From Nocardia asteroides (GTDB taxonomy: Bacteria > Actinomycetota > Actinomycetes > Mycobacteriales > Mycobacteriaceae): a stretch of DNA of 64,000 nt. Numbering within the stretch: position 1 is the first letter of the stretch; every line of letters begins with the position of its first letter. The translations under genes were made by a program, and so were the position numbers. The stretch is taken from positions 5,394,001 through 5,458,000 of the forward strand of contig CP082844.1 of the NCBI GenBank assembly GCA_019930625.1. Direction: 5' to 3'. Under the pieces are notes generated by a model, which saw nothing but the letters and a program-made list of their open reading frames with translations, searched no databases and was not told the DNA's origin. Positions 33,279 to 41,116 of the stretch are shown piece by piece.

Positions 33279-34610
33279 CTACCGAATTCCAGGGGTTGCC
33301 GGGTGCGGGCCGACGCAGGCGAGGATGAAGCAGCCCGGTGGCCAATTCGCGAGCGGCGTGGACATGGGCTTGCCCAGGCAGGACAGCGGGTTGCAGCCCG
33401 GGTAGGCCATCGGGCCGATACCGAGTGCGGCGAGGGTCGCGTCCGGATTCGACATCATCGGATCCGACAGTTGGGTATTCGCCTGCTGTTCGTAGGGTGC
33501 CGCGGCGGGTATGCGGGGTTGCCGGAAGGCGGAGCCGACGGCACGCAGGACGTCGTGCGGGAAACTCAACGCGCTGCCCGGAACCGTGACGCCGGTCCAG
33601 CTGACCATCAATCCGAGGCTCGGCACGACGAAGTTGTCCTGGCGCATCATCCCCGACATCTGCATCGCATCCGGCGGCAGACCAGGAAAGTAATTGGCGC
33701 AGTCCGGCCCGTTCACGACGAACAGGAAGCCGTAGCAGGGGTTCGTCGGGGTGGGCCGGCCGGCCTGCGCGAGATAGTCTCCCGAAATGATTTGGTGACC
33801 GCCCCACTGGCCGCGATTGGTGAGCAGGAGGCCGAGCTTGGCGAAATCGTCCGGTGGCAGCAGGAGATGCGCGTAGCCATAGGTGTTTCCGCTTCGGTCA
33901 CGCCCCCAGAAGTAGTCGGTCGGCGGAATGCCCAACGGATCGAACAGCTTTCGCTGAGCGTAGGTCTGGAAGTCCTCGCCGACCGCACGTTGGATGACGT
34001 ATACGAGCAGATCGACAGCGCGCTGACTGTAGCGCCACTCGGTGCCCTGCTGTTGATCGATCGGCATCGCCAACGCCTGCGCGACCACATTCGGGTCGAT
34101 TTGCGCCAGCCCGGTGATGCCCTCGGAGGCCACCGCCACCCGCATGCCGCTGGATTCGATGAGCAGATTCCGCACCGTGATCGCGCGATGTCCGGCATCA
34201 CCGAGCTCGGGCGGCAGATAGGCGCCGATCGGGTCATCGAGCCGCAGCCGCTGCTCGTCCACCGCGATCCCGGCCACCATCGAAACCACACTCTTGGTGC
34301 TGCTCCATAGATTCCACGGCACACCGGCGGCCCGTGCGTTGTCGGGACCGGTCGCGATCAAGCAATTGTTCCGGAAGATCTGCAGCGTCGTGCGCGTCGA
34401 ATCCGCCGCGAGGGCCACCGCCTGGCGCAGCGCCGCCGAATCGAGTCCGACCTCCTCCGGTGTCGCCGTTTCGGGGACCCGTCCACTGCTGACCGCGCAA
34501 TGCCTCAGCCCGTCCGGCTCGGCCTGTGCCATCACCGGTGCACCGACCCCGAGCATCGACGTGGCCACCGTAATGGCGGCCATCGCAATGCTTCTCATAC
34601 CTCGACCCAC
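33279..34610 (-). CDS. Secreted serine hydrolase (beta-lactamase class C / esterase family)
   Basis: A 443-residue exported protein. The signal peptide (core SIAMAAITVATSMLGVGAPV, cleavage near AQA) is followed by the class C beta-lactamase fold. The nucleophile motif is SSTK (Ser103-Lys106), and YSQ (194-196) stands where class C enzymes have YxN. The C-terminus from about residue 380 is proline- and cysteine-rich (PGCNPLSCLGKP, PGCFILACVG). GTG 34610 has GGAGG 5 bases upstream; ATG 34598 is an alternative. Relatives are esterases or carboxypeptidases acting on the cell envelope; true beta-lactamase activity is unlikely because the KTG box is not obvious. The gene stands alone. Confidence 0.85.
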   Translation of the reverse strand: MGRGMRSIAMAAITVATSMLGVGAPVMAQAEPDGLRHCAVSSGRVPETATPEEVGLDSAALRQAVALAADSTRTTLQIFRNNCLIATGPDNARAAGVPWNLWSSTKSVVSMVAGIAVDEQRLRLDDPIGAYLPPELGDAGHRAITVRNLLIESSGMRVAVASEGITGLAQIDPNVVAQALAMPIDQQQGTEWRYSQRAVDLLVYVIQRAVGEDFQTYAQRKLFDPLGIPPTDYFWGRDRSGNTYGYAHLLLPPDDFAKLGLLLTNRGQWGGHQIISGDYLAQAGRPTPTNPCYGFLFVVNGPDCANYFPGLPPDAMQMSGMMRQDNFVVPSLGLMVSWTGVTVPGSALSFPHDVLRAVGSAFRQPRIPAAAPYEQQANTQLSDPMMSNPDATLAALGIGPMAYPGCNPLSCLGKPMSTPLANWPPGCFILACVGPHPATPGIR

Positions 34611-35034
34611 GCCGGCCTCCGCTCTCGACGAACTCCACCTGGCTCATCGCCCCCACCTCACACCGGTTACCACCTTGGGTGCCCCTACTTGCAGGGGGGC
34701 GGACCCGCGCCGTCACCGCAGCCGCCCGTGCTGGACGACGTGGAAGTATCCGTTGCGACCCCGGCCGTATCGGCCACTGCTATGTGGTGGACGCCTACTG
34801 CGGTCCCGACCGCGAGCACGCGAGGTGTCCGTGCTCGCGAACCTGCTCCGATGGCGCTTGTTCACGCCAACCCCTCGGCTGTACGCGATCTGGAGGCGAT
34901 CCGCTTCCATGGCATGATCGGCGAGAACGAGCGGCGAGCACTCTGACCATCACCAACATCTTCATCGACCAGACCGCCAACCCACGAATCCTGGCTATAG
35001 TTACCGGCGACGATCAGCCAGGGAGAGCCTGAAC
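34611..35034. other. Divergent intergenic region
   Basis: About 420 bases between the serine hydrolase and the DUF6492 gene, which diverge. Short frames on both strands have poor codon usage and no domain. Both promoters must be here; I cannot locate them with confidence. Confidence 0.4.
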
Positions 35035-36069
35035 GTGACCACCGAAACTGTGTACCTGCCGGCGATCGACGTCATGATCCCGGTAGCGGCCAAGGATTTG
35101 ACCAGCCTCGATGCCTGTCTCACGGGACTGAGAACACACTGCCGTAATCCGATCCGATCGGTGAATGTCGTCGGGTCCGCGCGACTCCGCGTCCAGGTGC
35201 GGACCGACCACGTGCTGCAGTGGATCGATGAGGAAGGGGTCTCGCCGACACCGGCCTCGATCGGGGCGACCCTGCGCGCGGCAGGCGGTGATCACGACAA
35301 TTCGTCCTGGTACTGCCAGCAGTTGATCAAACTGAACTGCTTCCGCATCCTGCCGAGTACGGTCCAGCACCTCCTGGTCCTCGACGCGGACTACACGCTC
35401 GTCGACGATGTCGTGTTCGTCGAAGGCGATGGCACATCCTGTCTGGCACTTGGTTATCCACTGCATTGGCGCCTCGGCACGCGTCAACATGCGATCCCCG
35501 CCCGCCACTCCGCGATCACCGCAGCGACCCGGCTGCTTGCCGAGTGGCGGCCGGTCGACCCATACAGCGGAATGCAACATCACATGGTGTTCGACAGGAA
35601 AATCCTGACGGATCTGACTCGGCGAGTCGAGAATCAGCATGAGCGACCGTTCTGGAAGGCATTCCCGGCGACGATTGAACACACCAAATGGACCGGTGCT
35701 TCGGAATATGTTCTCTACCGCCACTTCGCAGCGAAGTTCTTCCCTGAACAGATCCGGTCACGACACCTCGACGCCATCGACATCATCCAGCCCGCCGAAA
35801 ACGCATCGTGGACATTGGCCGACGCTGTCGCCAGCGCCCGCCGGGCGGGAATCAAGGCGATCGGATGCCACAGTTTCCTCAACTACCGCAAACGGATTGC
35901 CACCATGGACTGCATACCCGACCAGTTGCGCGTCCGGCTGCAAACAACCCTCGGGGCGCTGATGCTCGACCTGAACCAAGGCGACCTTCACATCGCCGCT
36001 GCAACCCTGCCTCTGGGGCGCGCCGAAGTACTGGACACCGATGCTGTGACGGTGCTTGATTCGGCCTGA
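35035..36069 (+). CDS. DUF6492-family (glycosyltransferase-A-like) protein
   Basis: A 344-residue cytoplasmic protein. It begins with IDVMIPVAAKDLTSLDACLT and LRTHCRNPI, the opening strand and helix of a GT-A-like fold, and has LLVLDADYTLVDDVVFV, where DAD can be the metal-binding DxD. HSFLNYRKR near the C-terminus is typical of the DUF6492 family, members of which occur in polysaccharide loci. GTG 35035 has GGGAGAG upstream. It is not next to a recognised sugar operon (the nearest is 2 kb away on the other strand). Sugar transfer is inferred from fold only. Confidence 0.7.
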   Translation: MTTETVYLPAIDVMIPVAAKDLTSLDACLTGLRTHCRNPIRSVNVVGSARLRVQVRTDHVLQWIDEEGVSPTPASIGATLRAAGGDHDNSSWYCQQLIKLNCFRILPSTVQHLLVLDADYTLVDDVVFVEGDGTSCLALGYPLHWRLGTRQHAIPARHSAITAATRLLAEWRPVDPYSGMQHHMVFDRKILTDLTRRVENQHERPFWKAFPATIEHTKWTGASEYVLYRHFAAKFFPEQIRSRHLDAIDIIQPAENASWTLADAVASARRAGIKAIGCHSFLNYRKRIATMDCIPDQLRVRLQTTLGALMLDLNQGDLHIAAATLPLGRAEVLDTDAVTVLDSA

Positions 36070-36328
36070 TTCTCGGCAACTTCGAACGCGAGGACGCGAA
36101 CCGGGCCTCAACGCGCGCGAGCCCGTCGCGGTCGAGGGTGGTGTGCGCCCGAGTGGGATCGGCCTGCGTGGCACCGTGGCTTCTGGCACGGATAGCTCAG
36201 GTCGTAGCAGGTTGTGTCGGCCGATCGCGTCAAAACTGTGTGTTGACGCGGTTTGCGGGTATGCGCATCAGAGGAACTCGATGACTTGCTCTGGTGTCAT
36301 CGTTTCCGACGGACATCAGGAGGTTCTC

Positions 36329-36532
36329 ATGCTCGCCATCGCCGCAGCCGTAGCATTCGGTCTCGCGCTCATTTTCGATCTGGCGGATGCCACCTTCGGT
36401 GAGGCCATTACCGGCGGTACCTTCGTCACCCTCGGACTGTTGTTGATCACCCTGCACCTCGCGGGATTCGGTACCAGCGCGCGCGCCGGTACCGGGGGCC
36501 GCTCCCGGAGCTGGCGGCGCGTCCGTCGCTGA
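36329..36532 (+). CDS. Small membrane protein
   Basis: A 67-residue protein with two membrane segments, MLAIAAAVAFGLALIFDLAD and FVTLGLLLITLHLAGFG, then a short basic tail. This layout matches small actinobacterial membrane proteins of unknown function. ATG 36329 has a perfect AGGAGG 6 bases upstream, which decides the start over the longer upstream frame from 36056. The gene stands alone and ends 138 bp before the convergent PhyH gene. Confidence 0.75.
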   Translation: MLAIAAAVAFGLALIFDLADATFGEAITGGTFVTLGLLLITLHLAGFGTSARAGTGGRSRSWRRVRR

Positions 36533-36670
36533 GCGCTGTCGTCCGGCTCGACCGGTTCGGTGGCGACGTCATCGTCGTCATCGGAGCCACAGGTGACCGC
36601 GACCCGAGCAAGCGCCGCCTTCTCGGGGGGAGTACCCCTGTGCCCGGACGGGACAGTGGTGGCAACCCCG

Positions 36671-37543
36671 TCATCGAGTTCGAGATGTTTCGAGTAGGCG
36701 TTTGGGGTGCATGCCGTTGACTTGGCCGATGAAGGGTGGGTGGATGCTGTAGCCGAGCATGCGGCGGATGTCTTCGGAGACGGTGCGGGCGCAGTCACGG
36801 CTGGTGGACAGGGTGAAGGCTTCCTGGGGTCGCAGCCAGGGTTCGCAGTACTGGGCGGTCACGGCCAGTCGTGGATGTGCGGAGCGGTTGGCGCCGCCGC
36901 CGTGCCAGAGAGTGCCGAGGAAGAACACGCACGACCCTGGTGCAATCTCTACGCTGACGATCGAGTCGGAGGCTGTGGGCCGCCGGTCGGCCCACAGGTG
37001 GCTGCCGGGGATGACGACAGTGGCGCCGTTGGTTCGGGTGAAGGGGTCGATAGCCCACACGGTGGCCGCCCCGACCGGCGGGCGGGGCCGAGGCAGCGGA
37101 TAGAACCCATCGTCGTGGTGCAGCAGCTGCGCGTTCTCGCCGGGCAGGATGTTGATGACTTGTAGCTGGGACAGCAGGTAATTCGGTAGGAACAGTCTGT
37201 CGAGCAGGGCCAGCACCCGCGGATGGTCGACGAGGCGGTCGCAGTCGCGGGTTTTCTCCAGCACGCTGTAGAGGCGTTGGGTGCGTTGCCCTTCGAAGAT
37301 GTTGCGGCCGGTGTGATCGAGCAGTTCTGCGGCGGACTCGCGGATACGTGCACAGTCCTCGGTGCTGATCAGGTCTTCGAGGATGACGTAGCCGTCGCGT
37401 TCGAGGGCGGCCATGTCGGCATCGACCACCGCCGGATCGACCGTGGCGCCGCCGCTTTCGGTGGCCTTGTGCTGCCCCGCCAGGTCGGTGCCGAGGTCCT
37501 CGAGTTCGGTGACAGTGCCGGTAGGGGCGGGTTCGTAATTCAT
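36671..37543 (-). CDS. Phytanoyl-CoA dioxygenase (PhyH) family protein
   Basis: A 290-residue Fe(II)/2-oxoglutarate dioxygenase. The core begins ALERDGYVILEDLISTEDCA; HHDDGFYPLP carries the HxD iron ligands, and the second histidine is probably in LWHGGGANRS, with the downstream Arg in HPRLAVTAQY for 2-oxoglutarate. It hydroxylates an unactivated carbon of a small molecule in the cytoplasm. Its ATG overlaps the stop of the upstream TetR gene by 4 bases (ATGA), so the two form an operon controlled by that regulator. The substrate is unknown. Confidence 0.85.
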   Translation of the reverse strand: MNYEPAPTGTVTELEDLGTDLAGQHKATESGGATVDPAVVDADMAALERDGYVILEDLISTEDCARIRESAAELLDHTGRNIFEGQRTQRLYSVLEKTRDCDRLVDHPRVLALLDRLFLPNYLLSQLQVINILPGENAQLLHHDDGFYPLPRPRPPVGAATVWAIDPFTRTNGATVVIPGSHLWADRRPTASDSIVSVEIAPGSCVFFLGTLWHGGGANRSAHPRLAVTAQYCEPWLRPQEAFTLSTSRDCARTVSEDIRRMLGYSIHPPFIGQVNGMHPKRLLETSRTR

Positions 37544-38142
37544 GGTGTGTGTCCTCTCTTGTCGGTGAGTCCGACTGCTCCGGAGACGAAGGCCCAGAGC
37601 TGAGCTATGACGGACTCCGGAGTAGGACGGGGGGTGCGCGTGAGCGCGACCGACACCACGGCGTTGGTGCCGCCGAGGGTGGCGGCGGCCAGATACTCCG
37701 GATCACGATCGGCGGGGATCTCGCCGTGGTGCTGGGCGCGCGCCATGTTGCGGGCGCCGAGTTCGATGAGCATGCTCAGCCGCGCGGTGTGCGCGGCCGC
37801 GACCTCGCCGTCGCCGACCAGACCGCCGAGCACGATCGGGGCCAGCGGCTCGCCGTAGAGAAAAGCCACCCAGTCCCGGATGCGGTGCTGTTCCCGTGCC
37901 GCCCAATTGGATTCGGGGTACTCACGCAGCGCCGCGGCATCGCAGAGCCGGTCGTAGAACGACTCGAGCACCGCGATCAGCAGTCCGGTGCGGGTCCCGA
38001 AATACCGGTACGGGAGCCCGGTGCTGACACCGGCGCGGCGTGCCACCGCCGCGACTTCCAACTCCCCGGTCTCGCTCAGCTCATCCGCGGCTGCCTGAAG
38101 CAGGTTCTGGCGAGCGGCGCTTCCGCGTGCGGTCTTGCCCAT
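37540..38142 (-). CDS. TetR-family regulator of the PhyH gene
   Basis: A 200-residue regulator. The helix-turn-helix is LLQAAADELSETGELEVAAV, then ARRAGVSTGLPYRYFGTRTG. I start at ATG 38142 (MGKTARGSA), since a longer frame to 38271 would cross the operator; there is no ribosome binding site close to the ATG, so the message may have a short leader. It is translationally coupled to the PhyH gene and a 15-bp palindrome lies 15 bases upstream of its start, which suggests autorepression. Confidence 0.85.
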   Translation of the reverse strand: MGKTARGSAARQNLLQAAADELSETGELEVAAVARRAGVSTGLPYRYFGTRTGLLIAVLESFYDRLCDAAALREYPESNWAAREQHRIRDWVAFLYGEPLAPIVLGGLVGDGEVAAAHTARLSMLIELGARNMARAQHHGEIPADRDPEYLAAATLGGTNAVVSVALTRTPRPTPESVIAQLWAFVSGAVGLTDKRGHTP

Positions 38143-38156
38143 GATCGGATGGTAAG

Positions 38157-38171
38157 TTGAGTTCAACTCAA
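38157..38171. promoter_or_regulatory. Palindromic operator upstream of the TetR-PhyH operon
   Basis: TTGAGTTCAACTCAA is a perfect 7+1+7 palindrome, 15 bases before the TetR start. Its position suits a TetR-type autoregulatory site. Confidence 0.75.
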
Positions 38172-38657
38172 GTTGCAACCCTCGATGGTCCATCGAGGCC
38201 GTTCCCCTTCCCAGGACGCGGAACCACAGCGCAGGGGGAGGGCCCCGCCGAGCGTGACCATCCCGGATCAAGCCCCGAATTCGTTCCGGAAGCAGTACCG
38301 CGAAAGCTGTTTGGAAATCGGTTGGCTGCCGGAAAGGCTTTTATGGAAGATGACCCGGCTCCGAGTGGTGCCGGCCGGTCGGCATCACGAATTCGGTCGT
38401 ATGCGTCCGGGGTACACTGAATTTGCGACAGGTTGTCGGCGGATTTCTGGGCACGATCCGCATCTCGCACCGGTGGCGGGCAGTGCCCAGCCGCGTACTC
38501 GCCGGCATGAGCATGGCTGGGAATTCGCCCGCCGCCGATAGCGCCGACTCTCGACTGTCCGGCCTGGCTACAACAACCAGTGTGAGGCACCCGCTCGGGC
38601 GGGAGTTGGAACAAATCGAGTACACGTTTGCCAGTCGGGCGGCCATGGGACGGCACA
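38172..38657. other. Intergenic region before the kinase
   Basis: About 490 bases between the TetR operator and the kinase gene. Short frames on both strands carry no recognisable domain. It must hold the kinase promoter. Nothing else stands out. Confidence 0.4.
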
Positions 38658-40460
38658 ATGAATGACACGATATTGGGTGGTGGGGACGCCACTCGGCCAG
38701 CGGAGGCGTTCGGACGCTATCGGCTTCTGTCGTTGCTGGGTCAGGGCGGCATGGGCCAGGTGTGGCGGGCGCACGATTCGCTGACCAACCGGGTGGTGGC
38801 GCTCAAGGTGCTGCCTGAACGCTTCGCCGAGGACGAGGAGCTTCGCGAGCGGTTCCGCCGGGAGTGCCGGGCGGTGGCGCAGTTGACCGAGCCGCATGTG
38901 ATCCCCATCCATGACTTCGGCGACATCGACGGTCGGCTCTATCTGAATATGCGCTTGATCGAGGGCACCGACCTGCGCACGGTGATCAGGCGAGAAGGGG
39001 CCTTGCCGCCGCGTCGGGCAGTGGCGATCATCGCACAGGTGGCCGGCGCGCTGCAGGCGGCCCACGACGCCGGGCTGGTCCACCGCGACGTCAAACCCTC
39101 CAACATCCTGCTGGGAGGCGATGAGTTCGCCTCGCTGATCGATTTCGGGATCGCCCGTGCCGCCGACGACCGCACCCTCACCACGGTCGGCCAGACCATC
39201 GGCACCGTCGCCTACATGGCGCCGGAAGAGATCAGCGCGGAGGTCAAGGCCGATGCCCGGGTGGACGTGTACGCCTTGACGTGCGTACTGCACGAGTGCC
39301 TGACCGGCCGACCGCCGTTCGCGAGCGCATTGGGGATGCAGGGTGTGATCGCCCAGCACCTGCACAGCCCGCCGCCGCGTCCCAGCGCCACTGCACCCGA
39401 TGTACCGACTGCGTTCGATGCGGTTATTGCCAAGGGTATGGCCAAAAATCCCGATGATCGCTACCAGACCGTGCGCGAGCTGGCCGCGGCGGCCTGCGCC
39501 GCGGTGGGTGATCCCCCGGCCAGCAGCACAGGGGGCGTGGCCGCCCGAGATGAGCGGCGGATCAGATTGTCTCGCAAGACAGCCATGCTGCTGGCCGCCG
39601 CGGTCGCGGTTACGGTGTTGACCGCCGTAGCTGTCATCGTCGGTGTCCAGCGGGAATCGGCTGGCGGCGACTCGCCCACACCCACAGCTTTCGCCCCCGC
39701 CTACTCGTCACCGACTCCGCTGCCGTTCACCGGCGTCACCCTGCCCACCGGTGTGGCGGTCGATAATGCGGGCAACGTTTACGTCACCGATATGGGTAAC
39801 GATCGGGTGGCGAAATTGGCGGCGGGTGCGTCGGAGCCGACGCCGCTGCCGTTCACCGGCCTGAGGAACCCGCAGGATGTGGCAGTCGATGATGCGGGCA
39901 ACGTTTACGTCACCGACACAAGTAACAATCGGGTGGTGAAATTGGCGGCGGGTGCGTCGGAGCCGACCTCGCTGCCGTTCACCGGCCTGAAGAATCCCCA
40001 GGGTGTGGCGGTCCACCCGGCGGGAGACGTATACGTCGCCGACCGGGGTAACAATCGGGTGTTGAAGTTGGCGGTGGGTGCGTCGGAGCCAGCCACGTTG
40101 CCATTCACCGAGCTCAAAGATCCCCAGGGTGTGGCGGTCGACAATGCGGGCAACCTGTACGTCACAGAATTGGGCACCGAACGGGTGTTGAGGTTGGCGC
40201 CGGGCGCGTCGGAGCCGACCATGTTGCCATTCACCGGACTCAAAGATCCCCAGGGTGTGGCGGTCGACACGACAGGAGACGTGTACGTCGTCGACTGGGG
40301 TAACGAATGGGTGGTGAGGTTGGCGGCGGGTGCGTCGACGCCGACTCAGCTGCCATTCACCGGACTCAAAGATCCCCAGGGTGTGGCGGTCGACAATGCG
40401 GACAACGTTTACGTCACCGACCTGGGCCCCCATCCGGTGATGAAACTCCCGGTCGGCTGA
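38658..40460 (+). CDS. PknD-like Ser/Thr protein kinase with NHL beta-propeller sensor
   Basis: A 600-residue transmembrane kinase. Residues 21-280 are the kinase domain: GQGGMGQVW loop, ATP lysine Lys50 in VALKVL, catalytic HRDVKPSN (Asp144), DFG at 162-164 and GTVAYMAPE. One membrane segment (308-330, MLLAAAVAVTVLTAVAVIVG) separates it from about 245 extracellular residues made of six NHL repeats of 42 residues with the core GVAVDNAGNVYVTD. This layout matches M. tuberculosis PknD, whose six-bladed propeller is an external sensor. ATG 38658 (MNDTILGGG) starts the conserved part; an in-frame TTG at 38628 has no better support. The gene stands alone; its targets are unknown. Confidence 0.93.
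   Translation: MNDTILGGGDATRPAEAFGRYRLLSLLGQGGMGQVWRAHDSLTNRVVALKVLPERFAEDEELRERFRRECRAVAQLTEPHVIPIHDFGDIDGRLYLNMRLIEGTDLRTVIRREGALPPRRAVAIIAQVAGALQAAHDAGLVHRDVKPSNILLGGDEFASLIDFGIARAADDRTLTTVGQTIGTVAYMAPEEISAEVKADARVDVYALTCVLHECLTGRPPFASALGMQGVIAQHLHSPPPRPSATAPDVPTAFDAVIAKGMAKNPDDRYQTVRELAAAACAAVGDPPASSTGGVAARDERRIRLSRKTAMLLAAAVAVTVLTAVAVIVGVQRESAGGDSPTPTAFAPAYSSPTPLPFTGVTLPTGVAVDNAGNVYVTDMGNDRVAKLAAGASEPTPLPFTGLRNPQDVAVDDAGNVYVTDTSNNRVVKLAAGASEPTSLPFTGLKNPQGVAVHPAGDVYVADRGNNRVLKLAVGASEPATLPFTELKDPQGVAVDNAGNLYVTELGTERVLRLAPGASEPTMLPFTGLKDPQGVAVDTTGDVYVVDWGNEWVVRLAAGASTPTQLPFTGLKDPQGVAVDNADNVYVTDLGPHPVMKLPVG
39716..40456 (+). repeat. Six tandem 126-bp repeats encoding the NHL blades
   Basis: The segment beginning CTGCCGTTCACCGG recurs about every 126 bases, six times in all. 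Later copies share long identical stretches such as AAAGATCCCCAGGGTGTGGC. The high identity at DNA level suggests recent expansion or gene conversion of blades. It is inside the kinase gene and is not a CRISPR. Confidence 0.85.
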
Positions 40461-40743
40461 ACCCCCGTTTCCGCGCCATCTTCCGGCTGGCTGCTCGGTC
40501 GATCGCAGATCCTACTCGGCTGTACGGCGTAGGGAACTGGCACGTACAGAACACGGCTTGGAACAGTCCTTGCTTGCCGCCGAAGTGGTGGTTCACCGCG
40601 CCTCGCGTCAGGCGGGCAGCGCGAGCGATCTCGTCGGCGGAGAGTTCGGAGTACCGCTGTTCTATGAACAGCCGACGGCCCGTCTCCATGAGGGCGGCCT
40701 GGGTGGCTTCGGTGTATTTAGCCCGTCGTCCCTTGACAGTCAC
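40414..40743 (-). pseudogene. TetR regulator truncated after the DNA-binding domain
   Basis: GTG 40743 begins VTVKGRRAKYTEATQ, followed by LSADEIARAARLTRGAVNHH and FGGKQGLFQAVF, a full TetR helix-turn-helix. After that the sequence becomes unrelated and the protein ends at 110 codons, overlapping the end of the kinase gene on the other strand. The ligand-binding domain (about 120 residues) is missing. It diverges from an equally damaged amine-oxidase gene across a large inverted repeat, so regulator and target have decayed together. Confidence 0.75.
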
Positions 40744-40755
40744 GCAGACAAGACT

Positions 40756-40802
40756 ACATTCGCATACATCATGTATCTGAGATGTTGGATGTATGCGAAT
40801 GT
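40756..40802. promoter_or_regulatory. 15-bp perfect inverted repeat with nested palindrome
   Basis: ACATTCGCATACATC (40756-40770) and GATGTATGCGAATGT (40788-40802) are exact inverses 17 bases apart. ATACATCATGTAT (40764-40776) is a smaller palindrome that overlaps the left arm. It lies between the truncated TetR and the amine-oxidase remnant and is the likely operator of that regulator. Confidence 0.75.
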
Positions 40803-41022
40803 CGAACCTCGCAGACGTCATCGTGGTGGGGACTCGCGGCTGCGACGGAGATTTCACTACCCCGTCGACATTGACGCGCTTCGGATCGCAGCTGTCTCGG
40901 CCGACCGGCCCGCTGCACTGGGCCGGCACCGGAACGGCGACCCGCTGGGCCGGAACATCGACGGCGCGGTCGACTCCGGGCAACGCGCTGCTCGCGAAAT
41001 CCTCGCGATCAGCACCTCATGA
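40793..41022 (+). pseudogene. Flavin monoamine oxidase with large internal deletion and frameshift
   Basis: The frame opens MRMSNLADVIVVG, the first FAD strand of an amine oxidase, then jumps directly to RGCDGDFTTPSTLTRFG and GPLHWAGTGTATRWAG, which belong near the C-terminus (HWAGTE-type FAD motif). After this it must shift frame to read NIDGAVDSGQRAAREILA, the normal C-terminal helix, and stop at 41022. About 350 residues are missing. It cannot be functional. Confidence 0.8.
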
Positions 41023-41116
41023 GCGCCGCCCAACCGATCGAGCGGACGCAGCGTATCCACCCATCAGTTCTCGATTCCCCAGGACCTCGTACGACCAACT
41101 CCTCTGAAGGATCACA

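Noticed and set aside
32370..34310. 646-codon open frame on the plus strand
   Set aside because: Antisense to the glycosyltransferase and serine hydrolase, both of which have clear catalytic motifs.
39716..40456. CRISPR-like regular repeats
   Set aside because: The units are 126 bp, in frame, and encode NHL blades of a kinase; there are no short repeats with unique spacers.
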